A program made the translations under genes and the position numbers. Shown here in pieces: positions 35,395-43,654 of a stretch of 64,000 bases of DNA (position 1 is the first letter of the stretch; every line of letters begins with the position of its first letter). The notes under the pieces are model-generated. The model was not told the DNA's origin, made no database searches, and saw nothing but the letters and a program-made list of their open reading frames with translations. The stretch covers positions 31,462 through 95,461 of the forward strand of contig NZ_JACC01000026.1 of NCBI RefSeq assembly GCF_000520955.1. The letters are read 5' to 3'. Source of the DNA: Aquimarina pacifica (GTDB lineage: Bacteria; Bacteroidota; Bacteroidia; Flavobacteriales; Flavobacteriaceae).

Positions 35395-35571
35395 TTAAAA
35401 TGTGATTACCAATCCTCCTTTTGGAAACTGATCCCAATCAGTTGGATCTCCTAACGGAATGTCAGGAAGCGAATCCCAATCTGTATTTTCGGTTATAGGG
35501 ATCATTGTCCCACCAAAGATATTTTCTAACTCGTTTTTACTCAGTTCTTGTACTGCATTGTAATTTTTCAT
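35395..35571 (-). CDS. Double-glycine leader peptide 8 (cluster 1)
   Basis: 58 codons. Leader ending ELSKNELENIFGG (21 residues), acidic 37-residue core starting TMIPITENTDWDSLPDIP with an internal TDWD repeat and no Cys. First gene after O3. Confidence 0.73.
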   Translation of the reverse strand: MKNYNAVQELSKNELENIFGGTMIPITENTDWDSLPDIPLGDPTDWDQFPKGGLVITF

Positions 35572-35613
35572 GTTTTTTGATTTATAAGATTAATGAATGT
35601 TTTAATTCTATTG

Positions 35614-35647
35614 CAATAGTAGTGTGAGAATGTCTCATTTTATGAGA
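35614..35647 (-). promoter_or_regulatory. Palindromic promoter O3
   Basis: TCTCATTTTATGAGA at 35633-35647; on the - strand a 10-nt spacer, then TACTATTG at 35621-35614. Drives peptides 8, 7 and 6 and perhaps the 158-residue protein. Confidence 0.68.
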
Positions 35648-35676
35648 TGGAGTTTTCTAATAAGTGAAAAAAAACA

Positions 35677-35703
35677 AAAACCCTCTATTAATGATAGAGG
35701 GTT
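35677..35703 (-). terminator. Terminator after the VKOR fusion gene
   Basis: AACCCTCTAT/ATAGAGGGTT followed (on the - strand) by a T run. Confidence 0.82.
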
Positions 35704-35864
35704 CGAATATAAATTTGATTTAATCAGAAAAGTAGTGATGAGGTACTTATCTAGATGTAAGTGAATTAACTCTAAATGTTAGAGCCCTTGATTAAGTTTT
35801 TACACATAATGTGTAATAGGATGATTGATGAATTTTGAGTTTTAGTCTTTCGTTTATTGAGCTT

Positions 35865-37388
35865 TTAGAGAACATCATCTAGTTCATAATGTTGAGATAA
35901 TAGCTGATTATTAAAAATTATTAATGGTGTTTTATTAAGATTGTTTTTTATACACCATTCATTTTGACTTGTTGCTATATTCTTAGCATTTTCTGAAATT
36001 TCTAAAGAGTACTTATCTTTCATCTTTATTTCATTTTTATGTTTGAACCAGTCGGCCAAAGCAATAAAAAAGTCGTCATTATTTAATTTGAAATATAATT
36101 CAATAAGTAGTTCAGAAATTTTGGAATCAGGATCATAGAAAATTAAGGAAAAATTGACTCCATTAGAATTTTTATTTGTTTCGAGTATTTTTTGAAATTC
36201 CTTTGCGCATAGATGACAAAACGGGTTAATTAATAATATTATTTCTGGATTTTCTTTGTTTTCATATGTATTAAATATTATCTGATTTCCGTTAAATTTG
36301 GTGTCAATTTCTTTTTTATGAAGTAATTGGAATACTTCAGGAGTGTTTTTTAACCTTTTGTATTTGTAACTACTTTCTTTGAAAATGAAATATTGATATA
36401 ATGGATTTTTTAGGTATGCCCAAAGAATAGTAACTAGTAAGATACTTAAATATAGAACAATGATTTTATCAGTATTTATGACAACAGTTTGTGAGAAAAA
36501 ATAATGTATGGCTAAAAGACTTTCTGTAAAAAACACACCTTGTATAATAAGACAAAGTAGGCACCATTTTTTTACAATTTTGTATTGATAATAAATGGAA
36601 AACGGGATGTAAAAGAATGTACATAAGGAGAAACAACTGATCAAAACTAACATATTTTGAAACTCTAAGCCAAAGGAAGCTATCATTATAGCAAGTGAGC
36701 AGCTAGAAAAATATATTAATCCTAGGTCTGACATGGATAACCATGAGAAAATTTTTGAAGCCCCAGAGTTGAGAATATCATCACAGTTTGTAGTACTTTT
36801 TGTTATGCAAAATTTGGTTTTTTGAATAACATTCATCTCTGATACTACAATTAAAATACTTGTTATGAAACCAGTTAATTTGGTTAAAAAATATAAGTTG
36901 TAAATACCATAAGAACCATTAATTGTAACTCCAAGACTAAATAGTACTAATACTATTAATGCAAAAAACTTGACCTTTTCATTTTTTTGAATTTTTGTTT
37001 CCCTTTTGGATAACTCAATTATTGGTTCTGTATCTAGTAACATGATTATTCCGTTCCATTTTTGTAGAAATTCTTGAATTTTTTCTGTAACAGGTTTATT
37101 TGAATCACTTTTGTAATACGATACCTCAGAACTAGATATTTTGGTAACCAATACAAAACCATCTTCTATAGAGGATGCCAAAAATATTGGAGAAAGCTCC
37201 ATGAATTGTTCGCTAGAAACTCTACCCATTTTATTTGCAACGCCAATTTTTGTTAAAACATCAGAGATTGATAATAAGCTGGGGTAATCCTGATGACTTA
37301 ACAGCATGGATTCCAAAGTTTGGGTAGATAAGTTTAATGAAAGTTCTTTGTTGATTCTAAAAAGAATTTTTAGGTCGGAGTGATTCAT
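35865..37388 (-). CDS. C39-like/VKOR/thioredoxin fusion, disulfide-forming membrane protein
   Basis: 507 residues in three parts. Residues 1-120 resemble a C39 peptidase domain (LLSHQDYPSLLSISDVL) but lack its catalytic Cys. Residues about 140-330 form a multi-helix VKOR domain with Cys194, Cys202 and CxxC Cys276/Cys279 (KWCLLC). The C-terminal part is thioredoxin-like with PFCHLC (Cys391/Cys394). VKOR enzymes pass electrons from a thioredoxin partner to quinone and so make disulfides in exported proteins. Here the probable substrates are the Cys-containing leader peptides (5 and 11); the inactive C39-like part could bind their leaders (inference). Confidence 0.82.
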   Translation of the reverse strand: MNHSDLKILFRINKELSLNLSTQTLESMLLSHQDYPSLLSISDVLTKIGVANKMGRVSSEQFMELSPIFLASSIEDGFVLVTKISSSEVSYYKSDSNKPVTEKIQEFLQKWNGIIMLLDTEPIIELSKRETKIQKNEKVKFFALIVLVLFSLGVTINGSYGIYNLYFLTKLTGFITSILIVVSEMNVIQKTKFCITKSTTNCDDILNSGASKIFSWLSMSDLGLIYFSSCSLAIMIASFGLEFQNMLVLISCFSLCTFFYIPFSIYYQYKIVKKWCLLCLIIQGVFFTESLLAIHYFFSQTVVINTDKIIVLYLSILLVTILWAYLKNPLYQYFIFKESSYKYKRLKNTPEVFQLLHKKEIDTKFNGNQIIFNTYENKENPEIILLINPFCHLCAKEFQKILETNKNSNGVNFSLIFYDPDSKISELLIELYFKLNNDDFFIALADWFKHKNEIKMKDKYSLEISENAKNIATSQNEWCIKNNLNKTPLIIFNNQLLSQHYELDDVL

Positions 37389-37448
37389 TATTTGTGTTTT
37401 GGAGAGTGGTCGCTATATTTTTTTGTTGTTAAGGTGTTTTTGCGTCTT

Positions 37449-38015
37449 TTAGTTTATAGAATAATCAAGTACATAATCATATCTATTAATATCCTCTTCA
37501 ATAATTTTTATTTCCTTTACAACAGTTTTATTGATTATTTTTTTTCCTTGAACATTGATAATAACACTAGAGTAGTCTAAAATTTCATTTGGATTAATGT
37601 CAATGTCAATAACAGAGGATTTACATGAGAACTTATAGGCATTGAGGTTTGCTGAATTTTCGAGGATAGGAAATTTGGAAATATTGACCTCTCCTGATAA
37701 CACAACTAAATTACCTTTCCCCTCAATTAAAATTTTTCTGTTTTCTTTTTCTTTTTTTTCTTCTCGAGTATCGAGTTTTGAAATCAGTTTTTTGAATTGA
37801 GCAACATTTTGTTTTTGGACCTCTAAAGATATGGGAGTAAGAATTTTTAAAGTTTCATCAATAGTATATAATTCGTCTTTATCTTTTCTGTATAAAATAG
37901 TATTATCCTTTTGTTTAGTATACACGAATAAGTCTGTAACATATTCTTCTAATTGTACAGTTTTTTCGGGAGTCTCTATTTCTTTTGTGATTTGTATAAG
38001 GAGTTCTGATTTCAT
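37449..38015 (-). CDS. Unknown 188-residue protein upstream of the VKOR fusion
   Basis: 188 residues, charged and without membrane segments or signal peptide. The N-terminal half is predicted helical with a KEKENRK-rich middle; the C-terminal half is beta-like (LVVLSGEVNISKFPIL). No family recognised. It is co-directional with the VKOR gene (60 bp gap) and behind peptides 9-11, separated from them by a strong hairpin. Confidence 0.55.
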   Translation of the reverse strand: MKSELLIQITKEIETPEKTVQLEEYVTDLFVYTKQKDNTILYRKDKDELYTIDETLKILTPISLEVQKQNVAQFKKLISKLDTREEKKEKENRKILIEGKGNLVVLSGEVNISKFPILENSANLNAYKFSCKSSVIDIDINPNEILDYSSVIINVQGKKIINKTVVKEIKIIEEDINRYDYVLDYSIN

Positions 38016-38056
38016 GTTGTTTTTTGTTTATGGTGTTGTACTAATACTTTGAAGGT

Positions 38057-38094
38057 AAATAACCCGTCTGAGTTAATTTTCAGACGGGTTATTA
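38057..38094 (-). terminator. Hairpin separating peptides 9-11 from the 188-residue gene
   Basis: AATAACCCGTCTG/CAGACGGGTTATT, 13 bp perfect stem. It probably lets peptide mRNA accumulate over enzyme mRNA. Confidence 0.7.
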
Positions 38095-38099
38095 AATAC

Positions 38100-38237
38100 T
38101 TAGTGTTTACTATGGTAGATAAATCCACCTATAAAACGTCCTAGATTATATGCTATAAGTATAGCTATAATGGTAAGTATAAAGCATATTAAGTAATTAG
38201 TAATATCATTACTTAAGATTTTATCTAATAAATTCAT
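38100..38237 (-). CDS. Small single-pass membrane peptide (peptide 9)
   Basis: 45 codons. MNLLDKILSNDITNYLICFI runs into a hydrophobic helix and ends RFIGGFIYHSKH. No leader of the GG type at the N-terminus. It follows peptide 10 by 11 bp. It may be an immunity or export helper for peptides 10 and 11, or a peptide itself. Confidence 0.55.
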   Translation of the reverse strand: MNLLDKILSNDITNYLICFILTIIAILIAYNLGRFIGGFIYHSKH

Positions 38238-38248
38238 TCAATGAATAA

Positions 38249-38416
38249 TTAGTTAAATAAGTGGTAAGCAGCTTGTCCGATTGCATAACCTGCATTATAT
38301 GCCATACTTACAGCTAATTCTGCAATTTCTAAAGCTTCTTTGATAGGGCTTCCAGCATCAATCGTTCTTAATTCTTCGCTAGACAATTCTATTACGTTTA
38401 ATTCTAAATTTTTCAT
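38249..38416 (-). CDS. Leader peptide 10 (DAG-type processing site)
   Basis: 55 codons. Leader ends ELSSEELRTIDAG (22 residues), where Ala-Gly replaces Gly-Gly, as some C39 substrates allow. Core of 33 residues starting SPIKEALEIAELAVSMAYN with small-residue GxxxG-like spacing (AGYAIG), resembling class II bacteriocins. Confidence 0.7.
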   Translation of the reverse strand: MKNLELNVIELSSEELRTIDAGSPIKEALEIAELAVSMAYNAGYAIGQAAYHLFN

Positions 38417-38454
38417 AATGATTTAATTTTTAATGTTTATTATAAATATTTTAC

Positions 38455-38619
38455 TTAGACTGCATTTTTTGCATCATGGTATCCATTAACACCTCCTACA
38501 ATTGCAGAAATTGCTAGTACAGCGATAATAATGCCACAAACTACTTCACAACCTCCGTTAACTTCTTGAGCTTCTTGTTTTGATAACTCTTGCATTTTTA
38601 CATTTTCTAAATTTTTCAT
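38455..38619 (-). CDS. Class II bacteriocin-like leader peptide 11
   Basis: 54 codons. Leader ends LSKQEAQEVNGG (23 residues). The core starts CEVVCGIIIAVLAISAIVGG, with two Cys four residues apart and a membrane-seeking Gly-rich helix, like the lactobin/cerein 7B group of two-peptide bacteriocins. Together with peptide 10 it could form a two-peptide bacteriocin. First gene after O4 and upstream of the disulfide-forming VKOR gene. Confidence 0.78.
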   Translation of the reverse strand: MKNLENVKMQELSKQEAQEVNGGCEVVCGIIIAVLAISAIVGGVNGYHDAKNAV

Positions 38620-38749
38620 TTTTTACGTTTTAATGATTAATGATACTTTTAATTATTGTTTACTTTTTCAGATTCGTCAAAAAGAAATAGTAAATTAAAG
38701 TTGTCTTTGCAATGACCATGAAAAGTGTTGTTGTTTCCCTTTCACAATG

Positions 38750-38783
38750 CAATAATAGGGGTGGGGTGTCTCATTTTTTGAGA
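38750..38783 (-). promoter_or_regulatory. Palindromic promoter O4
   Basis: TCTCATTTTTTGAGA at 38769-38783; 10-nt spacer on the - strand, then TATTATTG at 38757-38750. Drives peptides 11, 10 and 9. Apart from this promoter and the terminator at 38922, the 371 bp gap 38620-38990 shows nothing. Confidence 0.68.
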
Positions 38784-38921
38784 TGTGATATTTTTTATAA
38801 AAAAAATAAGTTCTGAAAACTTATTGATCATACTTGATGGTATATTGAGATAAGATATTATGTTTTATATGCCTAAGTAATTTTGGGCTTACCGATAATA
38901 AAAGAACTATATAGACAAAAG

Positions 38922-38952
38922 AAAAGCTCAGAAAATGGACTTTCTGAGCTTT
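38922..38952 (-). terminator. Terminator after peptide 12
   Basis: AAAAGCTCAGAAA/TTTCTGAGCTTT stem with A/T runs. Confidence 0.85.
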
Positions 38953-38990
38953 AAAAAGAGTTGACGGATTCTGTAATTAGAAATGTTTGC

Positions 38991-39149
38991 CTAATTATTT
39001 GAATTAAATTGATCAAATCCTTCTTGTATTGGTTGAAGTACTAAGTCTACTAATCCATCAACTAGATCTTTAAACCAATCACCGCCTTTGATTTGAGTTT
39101 GTGCTGGGATGTTTAATTCTTGAACATCAAAATTTTCTAAGTTTTTCAT
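38991..39149 (-). CDS. Double-glycine leader peptide 12 (cluster 1)
   Basis: 52 codons. Leader MKNLENFDVQELN...IKGG (23 residues), core starting DWFKDLVDGLVDLVLQPIQE, an acidic amphipathic helix without Cys. It follows peptide 13 by 26 bp and ends before a strong terminator. Confidence 0.75.
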   Translation of the reverse strand: MKNLENFDVQELNIPAQTQIKGGDWFKDLVDGLVDLVLQPIQEGFDQFNSNN

Positions 39150-39175
39150 TTTTCTAAGTTTCAAAAATTAATTGT

Positions 39176-39307
39176 TTAGTACTGTGGTTGCTCTACTTCG
39201 GGTTCACCCATTAACCAATCCTCTAGTGGAGTTAACCACCATGGTAAACGAAATCCGGGATCTCCCCCGTTAATTTCTAGAAGTTCTTTGTTGTTTAAAT
39301 TTTTCAT
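39176..39307 (-). CDS. Double-glycine leader peptide 13 (cluster 1)
   Basis: 43 codons. Short leader MKNLNNKELLEINGG, core starting DPGFRLPWWLTPLEDWLMGE, rich in Trp and Pro and without Cys. First gene after O5. Confidence 0.75.
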   Translation of the reverse strand: MKNLNNKELLEINGGDPGFRLPWWLTPLEDWLMGEPEVEQPQY

Positions 39308-39333
39308 TGTTTTGTTTTATGATTAATACAACA

Positions 39334-39367
39334 CAAGAGTACTTTATAGGGGTCTCATATTCTGAGA
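39334..39367 (-). promoter_or_regulatory. Palindromic promoter O5
   Basis: TCTCATATTCTGAGA at 39353-39367, 10-nt spacer on the - strand, then TACTCTTG at 39341-39334. The palindrome overlaps the last codons of the HTH protein gene upstream. Drives peptides 13 and 12. Confidence 0.65.
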
Positions 39368-39675
39368 AGACGAATAGAGTTGCTTAAACTTTGATACGGA
39401 TTTCCACCGTTTACTGATTTTAGTTCATTAGTCTCAAGGTCTTTAATATAGAAGCCAAATCGAAAATCTACATGTTCGGCATATACAAAACTTTGCACAG
39501 TAAGGTCATACTCTATAGGTGCATTTAGATCTTTCATAATGTCGATTACTCTGTAGGTTTGCGCCCTAGAGATCCCTAATCGCGATGCCAAATCTACAGG
39601 GTTACCCGTTGCTTGCATTCTAATGAGTCGATCAATTCGTTCGATTAATTCAATATGTTTAATGATAATATTCAT
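39355..39675 (-). CDS. Small HTH protein ending in a leader-like GG motif
   Basis: 106 residues. The N-terminal 70 residues form a helix-turn-helix (LASRLGISRAQTYRVIDIMK) like the 104-residue neighbour at 39925. From about residue 79 it reads KDLETNELKSVNGG followed by a 15-residue tail NPYQSLSNSIRLLRI, the same form as the exported peptides' leaders. It may be a regulator that is itself a C39 substrate, or a fusion with a decayed peptide gene. It belongs to the exporter operon. Confidence 0.65.
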   Translation of the reverse strand: MNIIIKHIELIERIDRLIRMQATGNPVDLASRLGISRAQTYRVIDIMKDLNAPIEYDLTVQSFVYAEHVDFRFGFYIKDLETNELKSVNGGNPYQSLSNSIRLLRI

Positions 39676-39747
39676 AACTGTTCGTTTTTTGATTCGCTAG
39701 AAGCGTGATTAATGATTTATTCTTATAATCCAGTAAGATGATAATTT

Positions 39748-39903
39748 CTAAAAGTCTAAATAACTCTCAGGATATATGGGTTTTTCATAATTGTTAGAGT
39801 ATAACATTACTTCGGATATTACATGTTTTAATTCTGGATCTTTGATATCCTCGATTAGAAATTCACTTTTTGATTTACTGTTTGTTCTTTGATGATGTTT
39901 CAT
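39748..39903 (-). CDS. Small hypothetical protein in the exporter operon
   Basis: 51 codons, MKHHQRTNSKSKSEFLIEDI, then a short helix and YEKPIYPESYLDF. No GG site. It lies between the two HTH genes; no function assigned. Confidence 0.45.
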   Translation of the reverse strand: MKHHQRTNSKSKSEFLIEDIKDPELKHVISEVMLYSNNYEKPIYPESYLDF

Positions 39904-39924
39904 GGGTACTGATTTTAGATTAAT

Positions 39925-40239
39925 TTATACAATGCGTAAGCGTGGATGTTTATATGCATATTGGGTTAGGCAAGTTTGATTTGTTTTTTGATCGGAGTTG
40001 TTGGGCACAATTGAAAATGTGTAATCAGGACATTCATCATACACATAACTTTGCAAGGTGATATCATATACAATGACTGCTTGTTGCTGCTTCATAAATT
40101 CTATGAGAAGGAATAAGGATTTCTTAGAGATTTTTAGTTTTTTGGCTAATTGATCCGGAGGTCCTGTTAGTCTCATACGAATAAGTCGATCTACATATTT
40201 TAAAGCTTTAATTTGTTGTAAGGTTATTTTCATGACCAT
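39925..40239 (-). CDS. Small HTH DNA-binding protein
   Basis: 104 residues (98 if the ATG at 40221 or the second Met at 40233 is considered; the latter begins MKITLQQ). LTGPPDQLAKKLKISKKSLFLLIEFMK is an HTH shared with the 106-residue protein. The C-terminal half (DITLQSYVYDECPDYTF) matches the partner until the tail, where this protein lacks the GG motif. It sits 36 bp after the ABC gene. A candidate regulator of the O1-O5 promoters, unproven. Confidence 0.65.
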   Translation of the reverse strand: MVMKITLQQIKALKYVDRLIRMRLTGPPDQLAKKLKISKKSLFLLIEFMKQQQAVIVYDITLQSYVYDECPDYTFSIVPNNSDQKTNQTCLTQYAYKHPRLRIV

Positions 40240-40275
40240 TAGTTTTAGTATGATAATTGCTTTACAGGTTTTAGG

Positions 40276-42459
40276 TTATGCTACGGCATCAATTTTAGGG
40301 ATATGATCTAGCGCTGGCATTTGCTTTTGCCATAAATCATAATATTTTTCTCTTTTGGCATACAGTATTTCGTGGTTTCCTTCTTCTACAACGGTCCCCT
40401 GTTCAAGCACTACTATTTTATCCGCATTTACTACAGTACTTAATCGGTGTGCGATAATAATGATAGTCTTGTCCTGATTTCGTAGTGTTTGTACAGCTTT
40501 CTGTATATAATTTTCTGAGGTGCTATCTAATGAGGAGGTTGCCTCGTCCAATACTAATACCTCTGGTTTTTTGTAAAGTGCTCTAGCTATTGCGATTCGT
40601 TGTTTTTGTCCTCCAGAAAGTGTGGCGCCGTTTTCGCCGAGATAGGTGTTAAAACCATTGGGGAGATTTTCTATAAAATCCAAAATGCCAATAGATTTGC
40701 AAACTGCTACAACTTGCTCAATATTGGGATTGAATTCTCCTACAGCAATATTTTCTATTACGTTACCTGCAAAAAGGTCTATTTTTTGGGGAACAACACT
40801 TACTAAATCTCGTAAACTGGTATTGTCGATATATTTTAAATCTTGGTCTCCAATAGATATCTGTCCTTTTTGTATAGGGTAGATATTTTGTAACAAAGAC
40901 ATTAGGGTAGATTTACCAGAACCACTTTCTCCAATAATTGCAGTAATCTTTCCCTTTGGGATATGTAGGTTGAAATCTTGAAATACTTCTACTCTAGAAC
41001 CATATCTGAATTTGACATTCGTAAAATGAATATCCCCAATAGTATTTTTGGCGAGTTTGATTTTTCTCTCGTCGTCTTCGCGTTCAAGATCCATAATTTC
41101 AAACAATCGATCTGCAGCGATCAAAGCATTTTGGATTTGTTTATTCGAGGTGATCAAACTTGCTATCGGATTGGTAAGATACCCCACAATAGCATAGAAG
41201 GCCATAAGTTCTCCTGCGGTAATTTCTTTTTGAATTACAAAAAAAGAGCCACTCCAAAGCAAAATAATAGTAAATAATTGCGCTATCGTTGCGGTACTAG
41301 CTCCAGAAAAAACGCTGTTTAATGCTGATTTATATCCTATTTGTAAGAGACCAATAAAGCGTGTTTCGGTTTTGATATTTGCAAAATCTTCGAGTCCAAA
41401 TCGTTTAATGGTTCCTACAGCATTGAGAGATTCTACAAGTTGACTCTCTAGGTCTGCAGATTTTTCCATAATACTACGTTCTGTACGTTTATTTAACTTA
41501 TTCGTAATTGCGTATATAATTGCATAGACTGGGATTATCGTCATCATGATTAATGCAAGTTTCCAGTAATAAGAGAACATAAGTGCAAACGAAAATACCA
41601 GAATCATTGCGTTTACCGTTAGATTAAGGGCAACACCATTAATAAAAGTTCTAATTTTTACAGCATCACTTATTCTAGAGGTAATTTCTCCCACACGCAT
41701 GGTATCAAAAAATTGTTGCGGTAATTTTAGAAGGTGTTTGTAATACCCAAGAATTAGTCTAGAGTCTATCTGCTGCCCCGTTTTAATAAGGAATACGTCT
41801 TTATAGGCTCCTATAATGAATTTTAGTACCAAGAGTACAATCATAATAACTCCCAAAAGATTGAGCAGTTTGGTGCTTGTACCCATAAACACATGATCTG
41901 TAAGTTTCTGAACGTATATCGAGGTTGAGAACCCAAGAAGCGTATAGATAACAGACCCTACTAATGCCTGAATTAATGTGTCTTTATGTGGTTTTAGTAA
42001 AAACCAAAAACGTCTAAATACCGATACCTTTTCATTACCAACTTTAAAGTCTTCATTAGGTAATAGTAATAAGAGGACTCCACTCCATTCTTTTGTAAAC
42101 TCCTCATGTGTTTTTTTGTGAAATTTACCATCACCCGGATCCATGATTTTGATATATTCTTTGGTAACTTCGTAAATTACCACATAGTGTTGTAGCTTTT
42201 CGCGTATGATCACATGAGCAATTGCTGGTTTTGGGATTTTAAAAAGACTTTCTAGGTCCCCACGCACACCTTTAGCTTCAAATCCAAGTTTATTGGCAGC
42301 TTCTATAAGCCCTAAAATATTAGTTCCTTTTTTATCAGTACCAGCAAACTGACGAATACGAGCTATTGGGATTTGTAATTTATAATGTACCGAGATAGAT
42401 GCTAAACAAGCAGCGCCACAGTCAGTAACATCGTGTTGTTTTATTTTTGTTTTAGCCAT
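40276..42459 (-). CDS. C39-peptidase ABC exporter of cluster 1
   Basis: 727 residues from the ATG at 42459 (MAKTKIKQHDVTDCGAACLA), 11 bp after the HlyD stop; the longer frame overlaps hlyD. A bifunctional peptide exporter: an N-terminal C39 peptidase with Cys14 (DCGAACL), His in LQHYVVIYEV and Asp in MDPGDG; a six-helix membrane domain; and an ATPase with Walker A GESGSGKST, signature LSGGQKQR and Walker B VLVLDEATSSLD. It cuts leaders after GG and exports the core. Its likely cargo is the 12 leader peptides at 33-39 kb. Confidence 0.93.
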   Translation of the reverse strand: MAKTKIKQHDVTDCGAACLASISVHYKLQIPIARIRQFAGTDKKGTNILGLIEAANKLGFEAKGVRGDLESLFKIPKPAIAHVIIREKLQHYVVIYEVTKEYIKIMDPGDGKFHKKTHEEFTKEWSGVLLLLLPNEDFKVGNEKVSVFRRFWFLLKPHKDTLIQALVGSVIYTLLGFSTSIYVQKLTDHVFMGTSTKLLNLLGVIMIVLLVLKFIIGAYKDVFLIKTGQQIDSRLILGYYKHLLKLPQQFFDTMRVGEITSRISDAVKIRTFINGVALNLTVNAMILVFSFALMFSYYWKLALIMMTIIPVYAIIYAITNKLNKRTERSIMEKSADLESQLVESLNAVGTIKRFGLEDFANIKTETRFIGLLQIGYKSALNSVFSGASTATIAQLFTIILLWSGSFFVIQKEITAGELMAFYAIVGYLTNPIASLITSNKQIQNALIAADRLFEIMDLEREDDERKIKLAKNTIGDIHFTNVKFRYGSRVEVFQDFNLHIPKGKITAIIGESGSGKSTLMSLLQNIYPIQKGQISIGDQDLKYIDNTSLRDLVSVVPQKIDLFAGNVIENIAVGEFNPNIEQVVAVCKSIGILDFIENLPNGFNTYLGENGATLSGGQKQRIAIARALYKKPEVLVLDEATSSLDSTSENYIQKAVQTLRNQDKTIIIIAHRLSTVVNADKIVVLEQGTVVEEGNHEILYAKREKYYDLWQKQMPALDHIPKIDAVA

Positions 42460-42470
42460 GATAAATATTT

Positions 42471-43640
42471 TTAGTTTTGAGCTTGCGCTATTGTTGGACT
42501 CGACGGATTTAACCAATCATCTACTTTGTCATATAATAAATCATACAAGGTGCGTTCTGCGAGTTGAAATCTTGCACTTAGTGTCATTCCTTTATTAAAA
42601 TGTCCTTCAAACCCGTTTTTGAGTTCGAGATGTTTTTGATCGATTAAGCAACGAATTTTGAATACCGGTTGCTCATTAATTACGTCTATGTCTTTGCTGA
42701 TTTCTAGAATTTTACCTGTAGCGAGCCCCCATTGATTGTAGTTAAAGGCATCGATCTGAAAATTAACGGGTTTCTCTTTACTTATTAACCCAATATCAGA
42801 AGGGGATAAATAGCATTCTGCAATAAGTCCGGTGTCTGGAGAAATTTCTGCAATTGCATTTCCACTTAGTATAAAACTCCCTGACTCTACACCCATCACA
42901 TTTTTTAGAATTCCATCAATAGGTGCGGTGACAATTAATTCTTTTTGGTTTTGCTCTAATTGCGTTAAGTCACCTTTTAATTCTCGTATGATATTTTGGT
43001 ATTCACTGATTTTAGTTTGCCAGTTGTTTTTTTGTTGTTTTTTGTATTGTTTTAGATTGTTTATAGCCAATTGATACTCATAAACACTTTCATCATATTC
43101 TACTTTGGCAACAACCCCTTTAATATGAAGTTTTTTATTACGCAGATAATCTACTTTATTTTTTTCGACGGTGGTTTTTAATTCTTGCAGTTTTTGGGTG
43201 AAATACAAATACTCTTTTTGATATCTGACAGATTGAATGCGATCTAATATATGATTCGAACTATTGATGAGGTATTTGCAATCTGTAATAAATTGATTAT
43301 TTTCCTCTAGTTGCGTTGTAGATTGTTTGATTTTTTGATTGACAACATGAGTATTAATCATCAACAGTGTATCTCCTTTTTTTACTTTTTGATTATCCGT
43401 AATATTAGAGTATACAATTTTACCAGATTGTAATGTGGTAATTTTTATACGCTCTTTATCGGGTTTTAGCATTCCTCGTGCATTGGTATAAATTTGCACT
43501 TTAAGAAAGGGCAAGAGGAGTAATGCAATCAAAATAGTACCGAGTAATAACGAATAGATTATTTTGCTTTGGGTACTATTACGAAAGTGATGTGCCGCAG
43601 TTGTATGTTCTATGATTTCTTTTGGAAATAACTGTTTCAT
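42471..43640 (-). CDS. HlyD-family membrane fusion protein (cluster 1)
   Basis: 389 residues. One N-terminal membrane helix (about 27-48), a barrel-sandwich half (KITTLQSGKIVYSNITDNQKVKKGDTLLMI), a long coiled-coil hairpin (about 100-225), the second lipoyl half (VTAPIDGILKNVMGVESGSF) and a C-terminal beta domain. It joins the ABC exporter to an outer-membrane channel. First large gene of the exporter operon, divergent from the TPR-AraC regulator. Confidence 0.9.
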   Translation of the reverse strand: MKQLFPKEIIEHTTAAHHFRNSTQSKIIYSLLLGTILIALLLLPFLKVQIYTNARGMLKPDKERIKITTLQSGKIVYSNITDNQKVKKGDTLLMINTHVVNQKIKQSTTQLEENNQFITDCKYLINSSNHILDRIQSVRYQKEYLYFTQKLQELKTTVEKNKVDYLRNKKLHIKGVVAKVEYDESVYEYQLAINNLKQYKKQQKNNWQTKISEYQNIIRELKGDLTQLEQNQKELIVTAPIDGILKNVMGVESGSFILSGNAIAEISPDTGLIAECYLSPSDIGLISKEKPVNFQIDAFNYNQWGLATGKILEISKDIDVINEQPVFKIRCLIDQKHLELKNGFEGHFNKGMTLSARFQLAERTLYDLLYDKVDDWLNPSSPTIAQAQN

Positions 43641-43654
43641 ATTACAAATAATGA

